Shown here piece after piece: positions 10,155 through 20,639 of a DNA stretch of 48,421 nt. How positions within the stretch are numbered: position 1 is the first letter of the stretch; each line of letters opens with the position of its first letter. The position numbers and the translations under genes were made by a program. The stretch comes from Phaeodactylum tricornutum CCAP 1055/1 (Eukaryota > Bacillariophyta > Bacillariophyceae > Surirellales > Neidiaceae), in assembly GCF_000150955.2 (NCBI RefSeq), contig NW_002238012.1, forward strand, positions 1 through 48,421, in the 5' to 3' direction. A model generated the notes under the pieces. The model searched no databases, had not been told where the DNA came from, and saw only the letters and a program-made list of their open reading frames with translations.

Positions 10155-11056
10155 GTTGCCACTGTCAGAACGCGACATGTTCAGTCGCGTTCTCTCCAAC
10201 GCACAATACATCATTGTATCTAGGGATTTCGTGCAATAAGACCGAGTTAACTTCCATATGACTCACTTCTCCGTTATGAACACTCCAACCGCCGTTCACC
10301 GTGTTGACGTCTAGAGGACGGACATCACTAGGAGACATGTTGCATGGTACTATACGGTGACTGTTATGATATACACCAATGTACACCGTATGGACAGAAG
10401 CGCTGCTAGGAACAGAGCCTGGTAAACAGAGGAGGGCGTTATTACGAACGACCGGCAATACACCTAAGGGACTTAGGGACTGTAAAACTCTACTCGTTGA
10501 CAACGCTCCCCACGGGTTAGACAGCGGATACGAGGACCTGTGCGATGAAGGCAGTACGGATCAAAGAACTTATAAAACAATGATTGAAGAATTAGTGCTA
10601 TAAACTAGTTCTTTGTTGTTTCTCTGATTTGCCAAGATACAACAAAACCTGAGGAACAAACTCAAACAAAACCAAATATCTTTCCTTTGCCATAGTATCC
10701 TTATACCATGGCGCACGCTCACATATACTTATAGTGGAACCTGAAATACCTTTCAGAACACACATGCCACGGAAAATGGGGTGCATCCATTTACATCCGT
10801 TAGTCAGGTGATAAGTATTGGCTGTCCCACTCCGTTGCCACTGTCAGAACACGACTGACTCCGTCGCGTTCTCTCCAACGCCTGATACATCGTTGTACTT
10901 GCGAATTCCATACAATAAGACCGAATTAACTTCCATGCGACTCACTTCATCCTTGTAAACACTCCAACTGCCATCCACCGTGTTGACACCTAACGGACGG
11001 ACATTCTTGGTGGACATGTCGCATGGTACTAAACCGTGACAGTGACAGTTTGGCAA
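10155..11056 (-). repeat. Pair of related fragments of unknown origin
   Basis: The stretch 10156-10360 is repeated at about 10834-11045, in the same orientation and roughly 80% identical by eye. On the minus strand both translate to similar peptides containing MEVNSVLL, YNDV and GVGENATE. Amino-acid similarity across two diverged copies suggests once-coding sequence, but I do not recognise the family. The sequence 10379-10617 on the plus strand includes the repeat shared with 1-28 and 736 onward. Between them, 10598-10786 shows nothing convincing. Most likely old repeat or transposon debris. Confidence 0.4.
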
Positions 11057-11174
11057 TCACTTAGGTGATCTAATCGTCTCAACAAAAACTATGTCAATGG
11101 TTTGATAGCAAGTACATTGGCTACAGGGTCCCTAAGTTCATATATTCTGTTTCCAACACAAAAGCTTTCATTTT

Positions 11175-11312
11175 GGAATCTATATTTTAGTCTCACATTC
11201 ACAATCTTAAAAACCTACCAATTAAAACAATCGGAGCCCCTACGAGGCTTTCCCCCCAACTTCTACTCTTTCGTCGTATTCTACAAATATGTTCATAAGC
11301 AGGTAGAATTCT
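11175..11312 (+). repeat. Diverged LTR tail of a related CoDi family
   Basis: This resembles the 3' end of the solo LTR (about 580-735): the same order of TCTCACATTCACAATCT, CAATCGGAGCCCCTACGAGG and CTTTCCCC, then CTTCTACTCTTTCGTCGTATTC. It is far more diverged than the three LTRs above, so it comes from an older insertion or another CoDi lineage. Confidence 0.55.
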
Positions 11313-13149
11313 CTCACTGCCATGTGCATGCATTGCGCCAAAATGGCAGTGGCAATTATTGTTGAAATGCGTCTGCTGTTGTTAGCTCTTGGTCCCAGTC
11401 CCGGAAGCAAAATCATCCCTAAGGCAGTATTTCTCAATAACTGTAACCAAAATGTAAAACCTGGTTGGCTTTCACACAATGCAGCCTCTGGCCAATATCC
11501 ACCCACTCTTGTTCCTTTGACAATTTTCTATGTACAACCTATGGTCTTTTGTTTTATTTCTGTTCCTCTCATGGATGCTTGTTCCAATTCTTATTGAGAG
11601 TCATCATTCATTTCCAGTGTTGTACCATTCTGATTGAAAGTTGCACGTATACCAGCATAGTCCTTTTTCAATAGTGGATAGTAATTCCACTGAGCGCCCT
11701 TGCAGCAATACAACGGATATGCATCTGGATGGTACAATACCGTCTTTCGGTTTCAACAAAGTTTGCAGCTGCCCACAGCAGCTGGGAGTTTCAAACCTCC
11801 CTCAGCAGCATTTCAAACTTTTGCGGCAATGTGATACCTTTGATCTGTGATGCCTGACATGTTAAAAGCTTTGGCTATAGAAGTGGACCATTCTAGATAC
11901 CATCTTTCTCTTCAAAATGGCTTGTTACACCAACTTATTAAAAACAAGTAGGCATACATATGGAGCTAAGATAGCCTTTAATTCATTCGATTGACTGTAT
12001 CTCAACAAATACAAACACATTTTCTGTGAACTCTCTTGCCCTACTAAATTCAAGATCTACTGTGAGAGATTTGTTTGTTTTAACGGTAAGTGATCTCGCA
12101 AAGGTCCAGGAGGCAGTCAAGACAGAACAAGTAGATTTCTCTTGGGAAGAAAAAAATTGGACTCATAATCTGTTACAAATTTGAGGCAATGTACCCGGCC
12201 TAATGTAAACTGGTATAGTAGAAAACTGCAGCAATAACCAACTAGAATCGCACAAGATCACTAGTGTAGTTACGAAACAGAGCAAAACACAAATTATACC
12301 ATTATCTGCCTGAGCAGACCAGTCTTAGCCTAACGTACATACGACAGACGCTTGACGTGGGGTTTTTCTAATAGGACGGGGAAGAATTTGAGGGACGAGG
12401 GGGTTAAATCTAATACAGAAGTCGGAAAAACGCTTCACAGTCAACAACGGATCCACGGATTTCTCACGATACTTTTCCGATATCAGCCATTCTACGGGCG
12501 ACTATGTAATTGGTGGATAAATGTAAATACGGGGATTTCTGGACCCCTGCCCCTTCTCGGCCTTCTTATAGACAACCGTATGTCTGAATTTTTCAATGTC
12601 AATTTGCTTAGCGAATGATTAAAATACATAGATTATACTCCGGAAATTTGGAGTGTGGGTGACGATAGACTCTCTCATTATGCCCCGTTAAAACATAGGT
12701 AGCTTTTTTTGTGAGACTTTATTTCCGTTAGCCAGGGCTCTTTAGGTTCTGGTCATAAAAATTTTTGGCAATCTTGTTGTAATAGTCGTGGTCATAGACC
12801 TCAAACTCAAAATTCGATATATGTTTGCCACAGAACTACTTAAAGAAGTTCTCGTTCTTCGCCAATTTTGGTGACTACAAACTCGGCCATTCAGATGCCA
12901 CTCCGTTGATTTAGTGAATTCAAAAATACGGTTCAGTACTTTAGTACCAAACTGTGCGTACAACCTGGTTTCTTCCAAATTTTTCAGTCGGGCCCAAGGA
13001 GGTCCTATGTCGACAGCACAGCGGGTGACATAAGAATTGAAATTAAGCTCACATATTTCTTCGCTGAAATCTTTGCAACCATTATTTTAACTTCCACTTC
13101 TTCGACAAACTTCAGAGTGTATACCACGGGAGTCCGGACAAAATTAGCG
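11313..13149. other. Gene-free stretch
   Basis: AT-rich sequence with only short open frames that show no recognisable domain and no paired homologue in the window. Low-level transposon debris may be present. The last few hundred bases should contain the promoter and 5' UTR of the protease gene that starts at 13150; no clear TATA box or other element could be assigned. Confidence 0.5.
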
Positions 13150-14791
13150 ATGAATCTCACGTCTCTTGCCTTCTTGACGATTTTGCTCCCGTCGGCTTCG
13201 GCCAGAGTTGAGTCTCATCGCAAGCTGAACAAGGTCAAACAAGGTGAAGCAATTCCTGGTCAGTATGTGATCGAACTCGACTCCGGCGTTGGAGATTCGA
13301 GAGGATTTACGGCAAGAGTATTGCAGCGCTCCTTACGATCCAATGTTATTGAGAACTACGATTTTGCCCTAAAAGGCTTTGCCGTGAAGGATCTTCCAGA
13401 CGAGGTCCTGGACTTTCTACTCAACCTTGATGATGTTCTGTCCGTATCTGAAGATGGCTTTGTCGAAATGGACCAGGTGCAAGCCGGTCCAACTTGGGGT
13501 CTAGATGTCATAGATGGCTCTGACGATGACAAATATACCTACAGTTTTACTGGAAAAGGCGTCGACGCTTACATCCTTGATACTGGGATCGCCGCTCACA
13601 GCGATTTTGAGGGCCGTGTCGCTTCCTGTATTTCCTTCGCCAATGAGGGTAAGCTGCAAGTATCTGTTTTGGCAGTTTCCAGTCAGAAGTGTGTACCTAA
13701 CCATATCCCTTATTTTTGGAAAAGCTTGCGGATCGGATGGCAGTGGCCATGGCACTCATGTGGCTGGTACTGTCGGTTCTAAAACCTACGGAGTTGCGAA
13801 AGAAGTCACACTTCACGACGTCAAAGTACTCAACGCGATGGGTAGAGGAACGTACAGTGGGGTGATTGCTGCCATCGATCATATATCCAAGATTAAAAGA
13901 GAGAACACTAGCAAGAAGATGGTCATCAATATGAGCCTTTCAGGTGGAACAAATTCTGCTCTGGACAACGCCATCAATTCTGCTGCCAATCTGGGAATCG
14001 TCGTCGTGGTAGCAGCTGGAAACGCGAATGCAGATGCTTGCAACTTTTCACCATCTTCCGCTGCAGGTGCGCTTGCGGTCGGCGCAATGAACGGCTCAAA
14101 TGGTCGTACCGTCTTCTCAAACTGGGGCAGTTGCGTTGATATATTTGCCCCTGGTGTTGGTATCGTGTCACTGTCGACTACAGGAGGAACTTCCACAAAG
14201 GCTGGGACTTCAATGGCATCCCCACACGTTGCCGGTGTGGCTGCATTGTATCTCGAAGCTGGAAGGTCAGCATCAAATATCCAGACTGACGCTGTTACTG
14301 GTAAACTCTCCAACTTATCAGGCTCTCCCAATAAGTTGGCAACCACCTCTCAACTTTCGAACTCAATTCCTTCGACGAGGAGGCCGACCCAGGCCCCAAC
14401 TCCTGCCCCAACGATGAGACCCACTCGTAAACCTACCGGTCACCCGACACCCTTACCAACACTGTTGCCTTCAAACGCCCCCGCGGAAGACATCGTTCCC
14501 AAAGTTCCCACTATCGGCGCCAAACCTCTAATTGACCCAGATTCGTCGCTTCCCACAAAGACTCCAGCTTCTTTTCCGATCAGCACTCCCTTGCCACCAC
14601 CAACTCGCGCTCCGACCAAGGCACCCACTCAGGTTCCGCTTGTTCTACCAACACCGTCTCCAGTGTCTTCACAGTGCCAAGCTAGTGGCCAGGTGTGCAC
14701 CGCTTTCCAGCGATGCTGTAGCGGAATGAGATGTCTTCGATCCTGGTCACCACAGCTTGGACGACACCGAGCGTGTCGTGCTCGCTGGTGA
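13150..14791 (+). CDS. Secreted subtilisin-like protease with knottin-like C-terminus
   Basis: Exons 13150-13648 and 13725-14791 with a 76-nt GT-AG intron in phase 1 give 521 residues. The start is the first ATG; the frame is open upstream but without an ATG. Order: signal peptide (about 1-19, LAFLTILLPSASA), inhibitor-I9-type prodomain (about 35-110), S8 peptidase with Asp144 (LDTG), His175 (HGTHVAG), oxyanion Asn266 (AAGN) and Ser329 (GTSMASPH), a Pro/Thr-rich linker (TQAPTPAPT), then a six-cysteine module, C-x6-C-x5-CC-x4-C-x13-C. The intron lies between the catalytic Asp and His, exactly as in the genes at 24281 and 27316, so all three are paralogues. It should be secreted or vacuolar and self-activating by removal of the prodomain. 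The substrate is unknown. Confidence 0.93.
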
Positions 14792-15779
14792 TGATGGGCT
14801 TCCAAGACGGCCCTTGTCTTCCCCTACGGATGGCGCAAACTTGACTTTCGAAGTCATATATGTAGTTCTGATCCCCTCTTGCTGACGGCACAATCCAGTC
14901 AATGAGAGCAGTCTATTGGAGATGCTTTTGCCTTTGCACTTAGACGGCTCTGCCAACACAGAAACCAGGATTAATGTGATGATAAAGAAGAAAAACTGTT
15001 GCCGCGGGCCAATTTGCATAATTTGAATACTTTATTCATGAGAACATTGTCATTTATGTCTTGATTTTGATTGGGCCCGAGTGCTATAATCCTGCGTTCC
15101 ACAAGGCATTTCCAGTGTGTAAAATTCTTTTTTCAAGAGCATGTCTAGCTAGTGTCTCTATGTGTCAAAATTAACGTGCCATGGAATTGAACCACGGAGC
15201 GCTATCCCCAAATCACGTCGTTTGACCTCGTCACATTTAAGGTATATCAAGCATATTCACATAAATCACGTCGTTTGACCTCGTCACATTTAAGGTATAT
15301 CAAGCATATTCACATATATCTTGACATCTATGCTCCCTTCCATACTTCTCAGTTGACAGTGAGCATAGGTTTTTCTCATTTGATCAAAAACGCAATGGAA
15401 GCAAGACTGTACTGTGTACAATAGGTCCTGGGGGGTACAAGAAATACATCAAAAATTAGGATATACTTTGAGCTGCTCAATCAAACAAAGAATCTTGTAT
15501 TGAAGTAAGAAAAATGCAGACAAAGGCATTCTCCATTCACACTCACAATCAATTGTTGCATTGAAGGCATTGAAGATTCTACCCTGTTTCTTTGAGCATT
15601 CAATTTGCTTCTCATGGGATGATTGGGTTTTGTCTGTACAACAAGAGACATAGGAGCTACAAGGACAAGAACTGAAATAAAGTAAAATTTACAGAATGGT
15701 TGCTACCATCTTGACAAGAGAGCTAAAGCTCTAGGGAACTAATTCACAATCAGATACAACAACATTGGATGCACCTTTA
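14792..15779. other. Gene-free stretch with a 53-bp tandem duplication
   Basis: The first part is the 3' flank of the protease gene. A 53-bp unit (AATCACGTCGTTTGACCTCG ...) at 15211-15263 is repeated in tandem at 15264-15316 without visible change. The remainder is AT-rich with no supported gene. Confidence 0.6.
15211..15316. repeat. Perfect 53-bp tandem duplication
   Basis: Two head-to-tail copies, 15211-15263 and 15264-15316, appear identical, which points to a recent duplication. It lies outside any supported gene. Confidence 0.85.
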
Positions 15780-16335
15780 TAAGTGTCAATTTTTGTTATA
15801 GTACACTACCTTGTGGCATGTCCCTTGGACAGCTTCCATTTACTGTTAGCAAGGAAAATTAAAAGTGTGAGCCAATCCAATGGACATAGCATTTATGTGT
15901 CATGTATGGTGTCAATGTCAAGTATCTCCTGGCTTCTGAAGACAGCACAAGGTGATCAAGACTTGTCTGGCTTCTAACAAAGAAATACAAACTAGCAAAC
16001 ATGGTTTTCACAAATAAGCTCTAAACTAAAGCTAATCTGTTCACTTTCTATTTGGTCCCACAATTTGCCAAGCACCATTGTGGTCTGTTTCATTGGTCTC
16101 CACAGTGTTATACATGGCACCATGGGTACATTCATTATTGTTACCATGTTCCTTAGCATGACAATGGTCAAGTCCCAAAACAGTTGCATCATGTTTTTGA
16201 ATACCCAACTGGGATTACACCTGTCCAAACCATCAGTGTCGGGATTTGTGGGCAAACACACAGGATTAGTTTTGACAGGCTTGCCTTGGGTGTCACAACC
16301 CAAGTAGTGCGCGCCATTGCGCAAACTGGTACTCA
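15780..16335 (-). mobile_element. Copia pol relic (between RT and RNase H)
   Basis: Minus-strand translation contains HYLGCDTQGKPVKTNPVCLP followed by TNPDTDGLD, typical of the region just after the reverse transcriptase core in diatom CoDi elements. Lower coordinates hold weak traces of RNase H. The piece is old and broken, with no LTRs seen next to it. It faces the relic at 16390 in the opposite orientation. Confidence 0.6.
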
Positions 16336-16389
16336 AAATTGTCATTCCAGTTCACACTCCCCACTGTGAGGTACTTGAAACAGAATGAG

Positions 16390-16700
16390 TGGGAAATTTT
16401 GTTGCACCTTTCCAAAACAACAAAGGCTGAATCAAAGGCCAAGCAACTGCATGAATGTCTTTCCAATTCCCTTTGTGCAATGAATTTCATTCCTTGCAAG
16501 GCAGATCCCAACCTCTGGATGCATGGATGCAGTGACCATAGGGTTACATGTGTTATTCATTGACAATATTGCGTGCGTCTCACAACTTCCCAAGGCCTTC
16601 TTTGATGCCCTTGATTCAGACCATCAATACACTTTGAAAGGTATGAAATTATCACTACTATGGAAAGCAATGTGGCCCCATCTTTAGTACTTGGTAAATT
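16390..16700 (+). mobile_element. Copia reverse-transcriptase relic
   Basis: Plus-strand translation gives HECLSNSLCAMNFIPCKADP, which matches the CoDi reverse-transcriptase segment ending in KADP before the YVDD motif; a nearby trace resembles the segment that follows it. Old and broken. It lies head-to-head with the relic at 15780-16335, so one piece has probably been inverted. Confidence 0.6.
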
Positions 16701-17192
16701 TTGATTTTGGCCAGACTAGTGATTTTGCTGCCTCATCACGGCGGGATTAGTGAATTTCCTCTTTTCTAAATGGTCACCTACTCACTGTCACATGAAGTTG
16801 GCCAATTCGCAATTCCTTGCGTTAAAATGTTAGTGGCAGTTATATTGATGAACACAAAACAACAATGGAGATCACAGTTAGGAAAACATTGAACTACAAA
16901 GATTATGAGGCTATACTGTACTCTTCAATGTTTGTAGGGACTGTGGGGCTGTGAGCCGTTGCTGTATGTGTGTCGGAAGCGACTAGGATTTTAGCAGTAG
17001 GCGATTGAACTTCTGGTGAGACATTGTCCTTACCAGGAGTTGTATCAACAAATTAGACGTTCTGTTGATGCTTTCCTAGTGTCTAAACGTTAGCAACCAT
17101 GGCGTTGAGATTTGGATTTCGTTTCATACTTGTCCATTGGAATATCCTGAGTCCCTTGTGAGATAAGCCGACCATCCCTGCGAGAAGCGAAA
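16701..17192. other. Gene-free stretch, 5' flank of the next gene
   Basis: No supported gene. It includes the upstream region of the Atg14/UVRAG-like gene at 17193; no promoter element could be assigned. Confidence 0.5.
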
Positions 17193-18551
17193 ATGAATGC
17201 TAAAAAAAACAGGGTTGAATATGTAAAGGCTTCAATGCAAAGAATGACTGTGAATAAAGAATGCCCTTGCCTTCATCATTGTGCTTCCGTCCAATCAAAT
17301 CATGCTACTTTGCAGCCCAGTATGTTCCGAAGCTCATCGTACCACAAAGGCCTATGTGCCATCTGTATTCAAAGAGCACTGACGGAGGCTCGCGAACGTC
17401 GACAAGCTGCTTTAAAGGCAAATGGTCGGGCTCGCGTAGCTTGTGCCGCAGTTTTCGAGAAGTCCAACACTCGGAAAGATCTTTCGCAACTACAGTTTGA
17501 ATCCGATCAACTGCGTCAAAAACTCGACTCGCGTCAAAAAGAAGGCTCCCGACTTGCACTTCGTGTTGCCCGCATGGCTATGGAAAATGAAGAGCTGCAA
17601 AAGAGCTTGGTGGCACAATCGGCTACGTATACGCACCGATTGCGTTTGGAACGTTTGCAGATAGCGTTGTTGCACGGTGGTGCTTTGACGAGTGCTATTC
17701 GCACCGCTACCCTAAAAGCTCAAAGCCTACGCTGGCACTGGGCTCTACAAGTCTTTGCATCCCATTGTCTAGTGGTAACTCCGGTTGAAGACGACCGCCG
17801 TGTGTTGGCAGAAGCACGCCGCGCACACGCGCGAGGCATTGGAAAAATAGGAGGACTGCCTTTGCCTCACGCCGGCCCCGAGCTCTACAATGTCTTACCA
17901 CCCCAGGAACTTGTGAGTGCTTTGCGACTTGTTGCGTCTGCAACAAAATCCGTAGCCCAATTTCTGGGAATCGCATTGCCGCATCCGATTCTGTTGCGCC
18001 AACACATTGAAGGTGTCACTGACATCATCGAGCTGGTGATGACGGAACCGGAAACTGAGCCGGATAGACAGCTGCTTTCGGAATCAATGTCTGAATCCAC
18101 AAACTCCCTCGCATCCATTGGGAAAGCGGCCAAGCACACTCTATCTCGCGTTGTCCACCGACCGAACTTGATCAAGGCTACCGGTTCGACGAAACATACA
18201 GATGTTGCAACCGCTCATTCCTCCCCTAGTGGTCCACTTTCAATGCATCCTGATTTGGTCAACGCTCGATTGCAGCACGCTTCGTCCGTTGTTTTGGTGG
18301 AAAGTGCAACAAAAGGTCAGGACGGCACTCGGTATTCGTTGTCCTCCCATACCATACATCAAGAAGAGTTTGCCATTTCCTTGCAATTATTGCAAAACAA
18401 TATTGTTGCGTTGTGCATTCGGGCCGGAGTTCCAGTGGGGCGCTTGTGGCCGGCCGAGGCCATTTTGCTTAATTTACACGCACTACAGATCTTTTGCCAA
18501 GAGCAAATAGAAGTGGCAATTCTAGAGGACGAAGGAAGTGTGCCCGCGTAA
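17193..18551 (+). CDS. Atg14/UVRAG (Vps38)-like PI3-kinase complex subunit
   Basis: An intronless frame of 452 residues. The N-terminus has cysteines at 24, 26 and 30 and a CxxC at 55-58 (LCAICIQRAL), followed by a long, charged coiled coil (about 63-150). The second half has a helical domain with LRLVASATKSVAQFLGIALP (about 245-265) and, near the end, ALCIRAGVPVGRLWPAEAILLNL. This order of Cys-rich N-terminus, coiled coil and C-terminal segments is that of the Atg14/UVRAG family, which directs the Vps34-Vps15-Beclin1 lipid kinase to autophagy or endosomal membranes. I cannot tell which of the two subfamilies it belongs to. The assignment rests on the pattern, not a search. Confidence 0.65.
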   Translation: MNAKKNRVEYVKASMQRMTVNKECPCLHHCASVQSNHATLQPSMFRSSSYHKGLCAICIQRALTEARERRQAALKANGRARVACAAVFEKSNTRKDLSQLQFESDQLRQKLDSRQKEGSRLALRVARMAMENEELQKSLVAQSATYTHRLRLERLQIALLHGGALTSAIRTATLKAQSLRWHWALQVFASHCLVVTPVEDDRRVLAEARRAHARGIGKIGGLPLPHAGPELYNVLPPQELVSALRLVASATKSVAQFLGIALPHPILLRQHIEGVTDIIELVMTEPETEPDRQLLSESMSESTNSLASIGKAAKHTLSRVVHRPNLIKATGSTKHTDVATAHSSPSGPLSMHPDLVNARLQHASSVVLVESATKGQDGTRYSLSSHTIHQEEFAISLQLLQNNIVALCIRAGVPVGRLWPAEAILLNLHALQIFCQEQIEVAILEDEGSVPA

Positions 18552-18743
18552 GGCCGGACAAAGAAATCACCTGGTTGACGAACGTCAGGCAAATGACGGT
18601 TTATGTTGTATCTTACATTAATGCATTTGTTGCAGAGGTGAAGTGTTGTCCTACTGGCGAATGAACAATTATTTTGGATTGGCAGAAGCAGCTAGCAGAT
18701 AAATCGTCGACAAGTATCGACGTCACAGTTGCTGCATAAACGG

Positions 18744-19868
18744 TTAAGACTCGTCTGATTCCTGGAAAGCTTCATCGAACTCCTGCACAAATTTATTTAT
18801 CAAGTCTTCGGATTGCATATTAGCTGTTGCTGTCATCTTCGACAATTTCGCTACTCGACTTTCCGAGACGCGTTGCGTACCGAAAATGACAAAGTCGTCT
18901 GTCGCAGATTTTTCATCACTGGGGCAATCGTTTTGACTTTGGCCACATTTGTGTATCGAGGAATCTTGATTGCTACATCCACCTGAGCTTGGAATGGACT
19001 CTTCCGCATCGAATGATGTTTCCGACAGGTTTTGACTCGTGTCCAGTAGCTCATTGGAAAAGTCCTTATACTTCTTGTCCGCATCGGTATTGATAGACTT
19101 TTGCGGCGATCCATTGCGGTCCCAGTCAAGTCCCGCATCCGTGACATGTTGCCCAGCGTATTGGGGATCCAAGACTCGCTTGCGCGGAATTTTAAGACAT
19201 ACCATTGCAAAGCCAACCAAAAGTATAGACCCAGACGCAACCGCAGAATTCGCAGTTTTACCTAAAGAACACGACTCGGCTGCTTGAGGTAACGAATCGA
19301 CACCACTTGGAAACCAGAGGGAGCTGCGACACAATGAAATATCGAAGAGAATAAACTTGGAGACTTCCGCAATGAAAGCTACCATTGATGTTGGCAAGAG
19401 CACGCACGACCAGAATGACAGTGGTGATGTGGAAAAGCAGAAAAGCCAACTTGTCAGGGTAGCCACGATGCTGCAACAAGCCGAAATCGTGGCCATGACT
19501 CTGGCAACTATCCACGTGCGATCGCCGTCGACAAAGGACTCTTCAAAAGCTTGCGTATACCGTTGACATCCTTCCTGCAGTTTTTCGCGATAAGTGCTGT
19601 AATTGCTCGGAGCGTCTGTTTGGTAGTACCATATTCCAAGACTTGCTTGACTTTGGTTCCATGCGCTATTGGATGGTGTGAAACCGACCTGAATATCAAC
19701 AAAATCACAGCCGGCTGCATTGTACAGAGATAACAAAGCACCTGTTGTCAAAAAGGACGCTACCAAGAGAGGATAGAGGCCGTACCGGCAACAGCATACA
19801 CGGCCTGTTTGCCAGCATCCTCCGGCAAACGAATTCGCGATTCGATGACTCCTGGTAGCGTTACTCAT
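18744..19868 (-). CDS. Predicted four-helix membrane protein, function unknown
   Basis: 374 residues from an ATG at 19868. Hydrophobic segments lie near residues 30-50, 122-145, 150-172 and 210-228. The first loop has Cys54 (CDFVDIQVGF), Cys100 and several N-glycosylation sites (NQS, NYS), suggesting it faces a lumen or the outside. The last 140 residues are hydrophilic, acidic and Ser-rich, probably cytosolic. The overall plan, four helices with a large first loop bearing cysteines, recalls tetraspanin/claudin-like topology, but I see no CCG motif, so no family is claimed. It is convergent with the gene at 17193, with 192 nt between stops. Confidence 0.75.
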   Translation of the reverse strand: MSNATRSHRIANSFAGGCWQTGRVCCCRYGLYPLLVASFLTTGALLSLYNAAGCDFVDIQVGFTPSNSAWNQSQASLGIWYYQTDAPSNYSTYREKLQEGCQRYTQAFEESFVDGDRTWIVARVMATISACCSIVATLTSWLFCFSTSPLSFWSCVLLPTSMVAFIAEVSKFILFDISLCRSSLWFPSGVDSLPQAAESCSLGKTANSAVASGSILLVGFAMVCLKIPRKRVLDPQYAGQHVTDAGLDWDRNGSPQKSINTDADKKYKDFSNELLDTSQNLSETSFDAEESIPSSGGCSNQDSSIHKCGQSQNDCPSDEKSATDDFVIFGTQRVSESRVAKLSKMTATANMQSEDLINKFVQEFDEAFQESDES

Positions 19869-20639
19869 TCAAAACAATACTCTTTGTTCATGTAAGGTCG
19901 ATGCATCGATGGTGACACAAGCTGGACGTGATTCTTTGGTCGTTGAAAGATGGTCTCCGGGGAGCCTTCACCTGGAGATTATTGGAGAGAAAACGGCGAG
20001 GCGAGGCTTTTTTACCAACCCGAGTTTCTGCAAGTGTTTTGACTTTTGAAGGAACTGACAGAGAAAATAGATCGAACGTTTCATTTCAGTTTATATCTAA
20101 AAATGACGGTTTACTTTTTTGATATATATTTTATGGTAGAAAATGTCTTCTAGGACAGAGATATATATCAGCTTTCTAGACTGGCGCCCATAATTTCGAT
20201 CCACTGCGCCTGCCGAAGTTCCTTAATTGGTCAGGTCGCATGTTTTTCGTTATCGAACCTGCCTGTGAAACGCGGGTCACGTTTCAACGTCGAAGGCTGC
20301 GACCCGATTCTCCATTGTTTTCGTTGCGTCCGTATTGTTTCGTAGACAAGTTTCTGTCCCACGAATATGCGCCTGTATCGTTTCGAAACATATGAGGTGA
20401 TTGCCGGTGATCGCGCGGAACTTACATAGCGCAAGAATACAGAGTAGTTTCTCTGGAGCTGGGTGCGGTACGAAACGACAACCTGCATGTGAATTCGAAA
20501 CGGTGACCGTGTTTCAACAAAAAGGATGCGATGCCATGAAAGCCTCTTCTTTTTCAGTCGGAATGACAACACATAACATGAGAAGTTCACCTTTAGCAAT
20601 TTTTCATTCGATCCATTCGAGAAATCACGTGTTAATACT
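19869..20639. promoter_or_regulatory. Divergent intergenic region
   Basis: Lies between the starts of the membrane-protein gene (minus strand) and the TALE homeobox gene (plus strand), so it must hold both promoters. An AT-rich patch with ATATAT runs is near 20120-20170. No specific binding site is assigned. Confidence 0.4.

Noticed and set aside
12352-12978. Open frames of 78-88 codons upstream of the first protease
   Set aside because: No domain, no paired copy and no splice-linked partner; length is ordinary for random AT-rich sequence.
13117-13149. Longer protease start at a GTG codon; similar TTG or GTG starts at 27307, 34206 and 44826
   Set aside because: Nuclear genes of diatoms start at ATG almost always, and the downstream ATG gives a proper signal peptide or a sensible protein in each case.
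14747-15019. Minus-strand frame of 90 codons with a signal-like stretch
   Set aside because: It overlaps the 3' end of the first protease and its UTR, has no homologue in the window, and its hydrophobic part is short.
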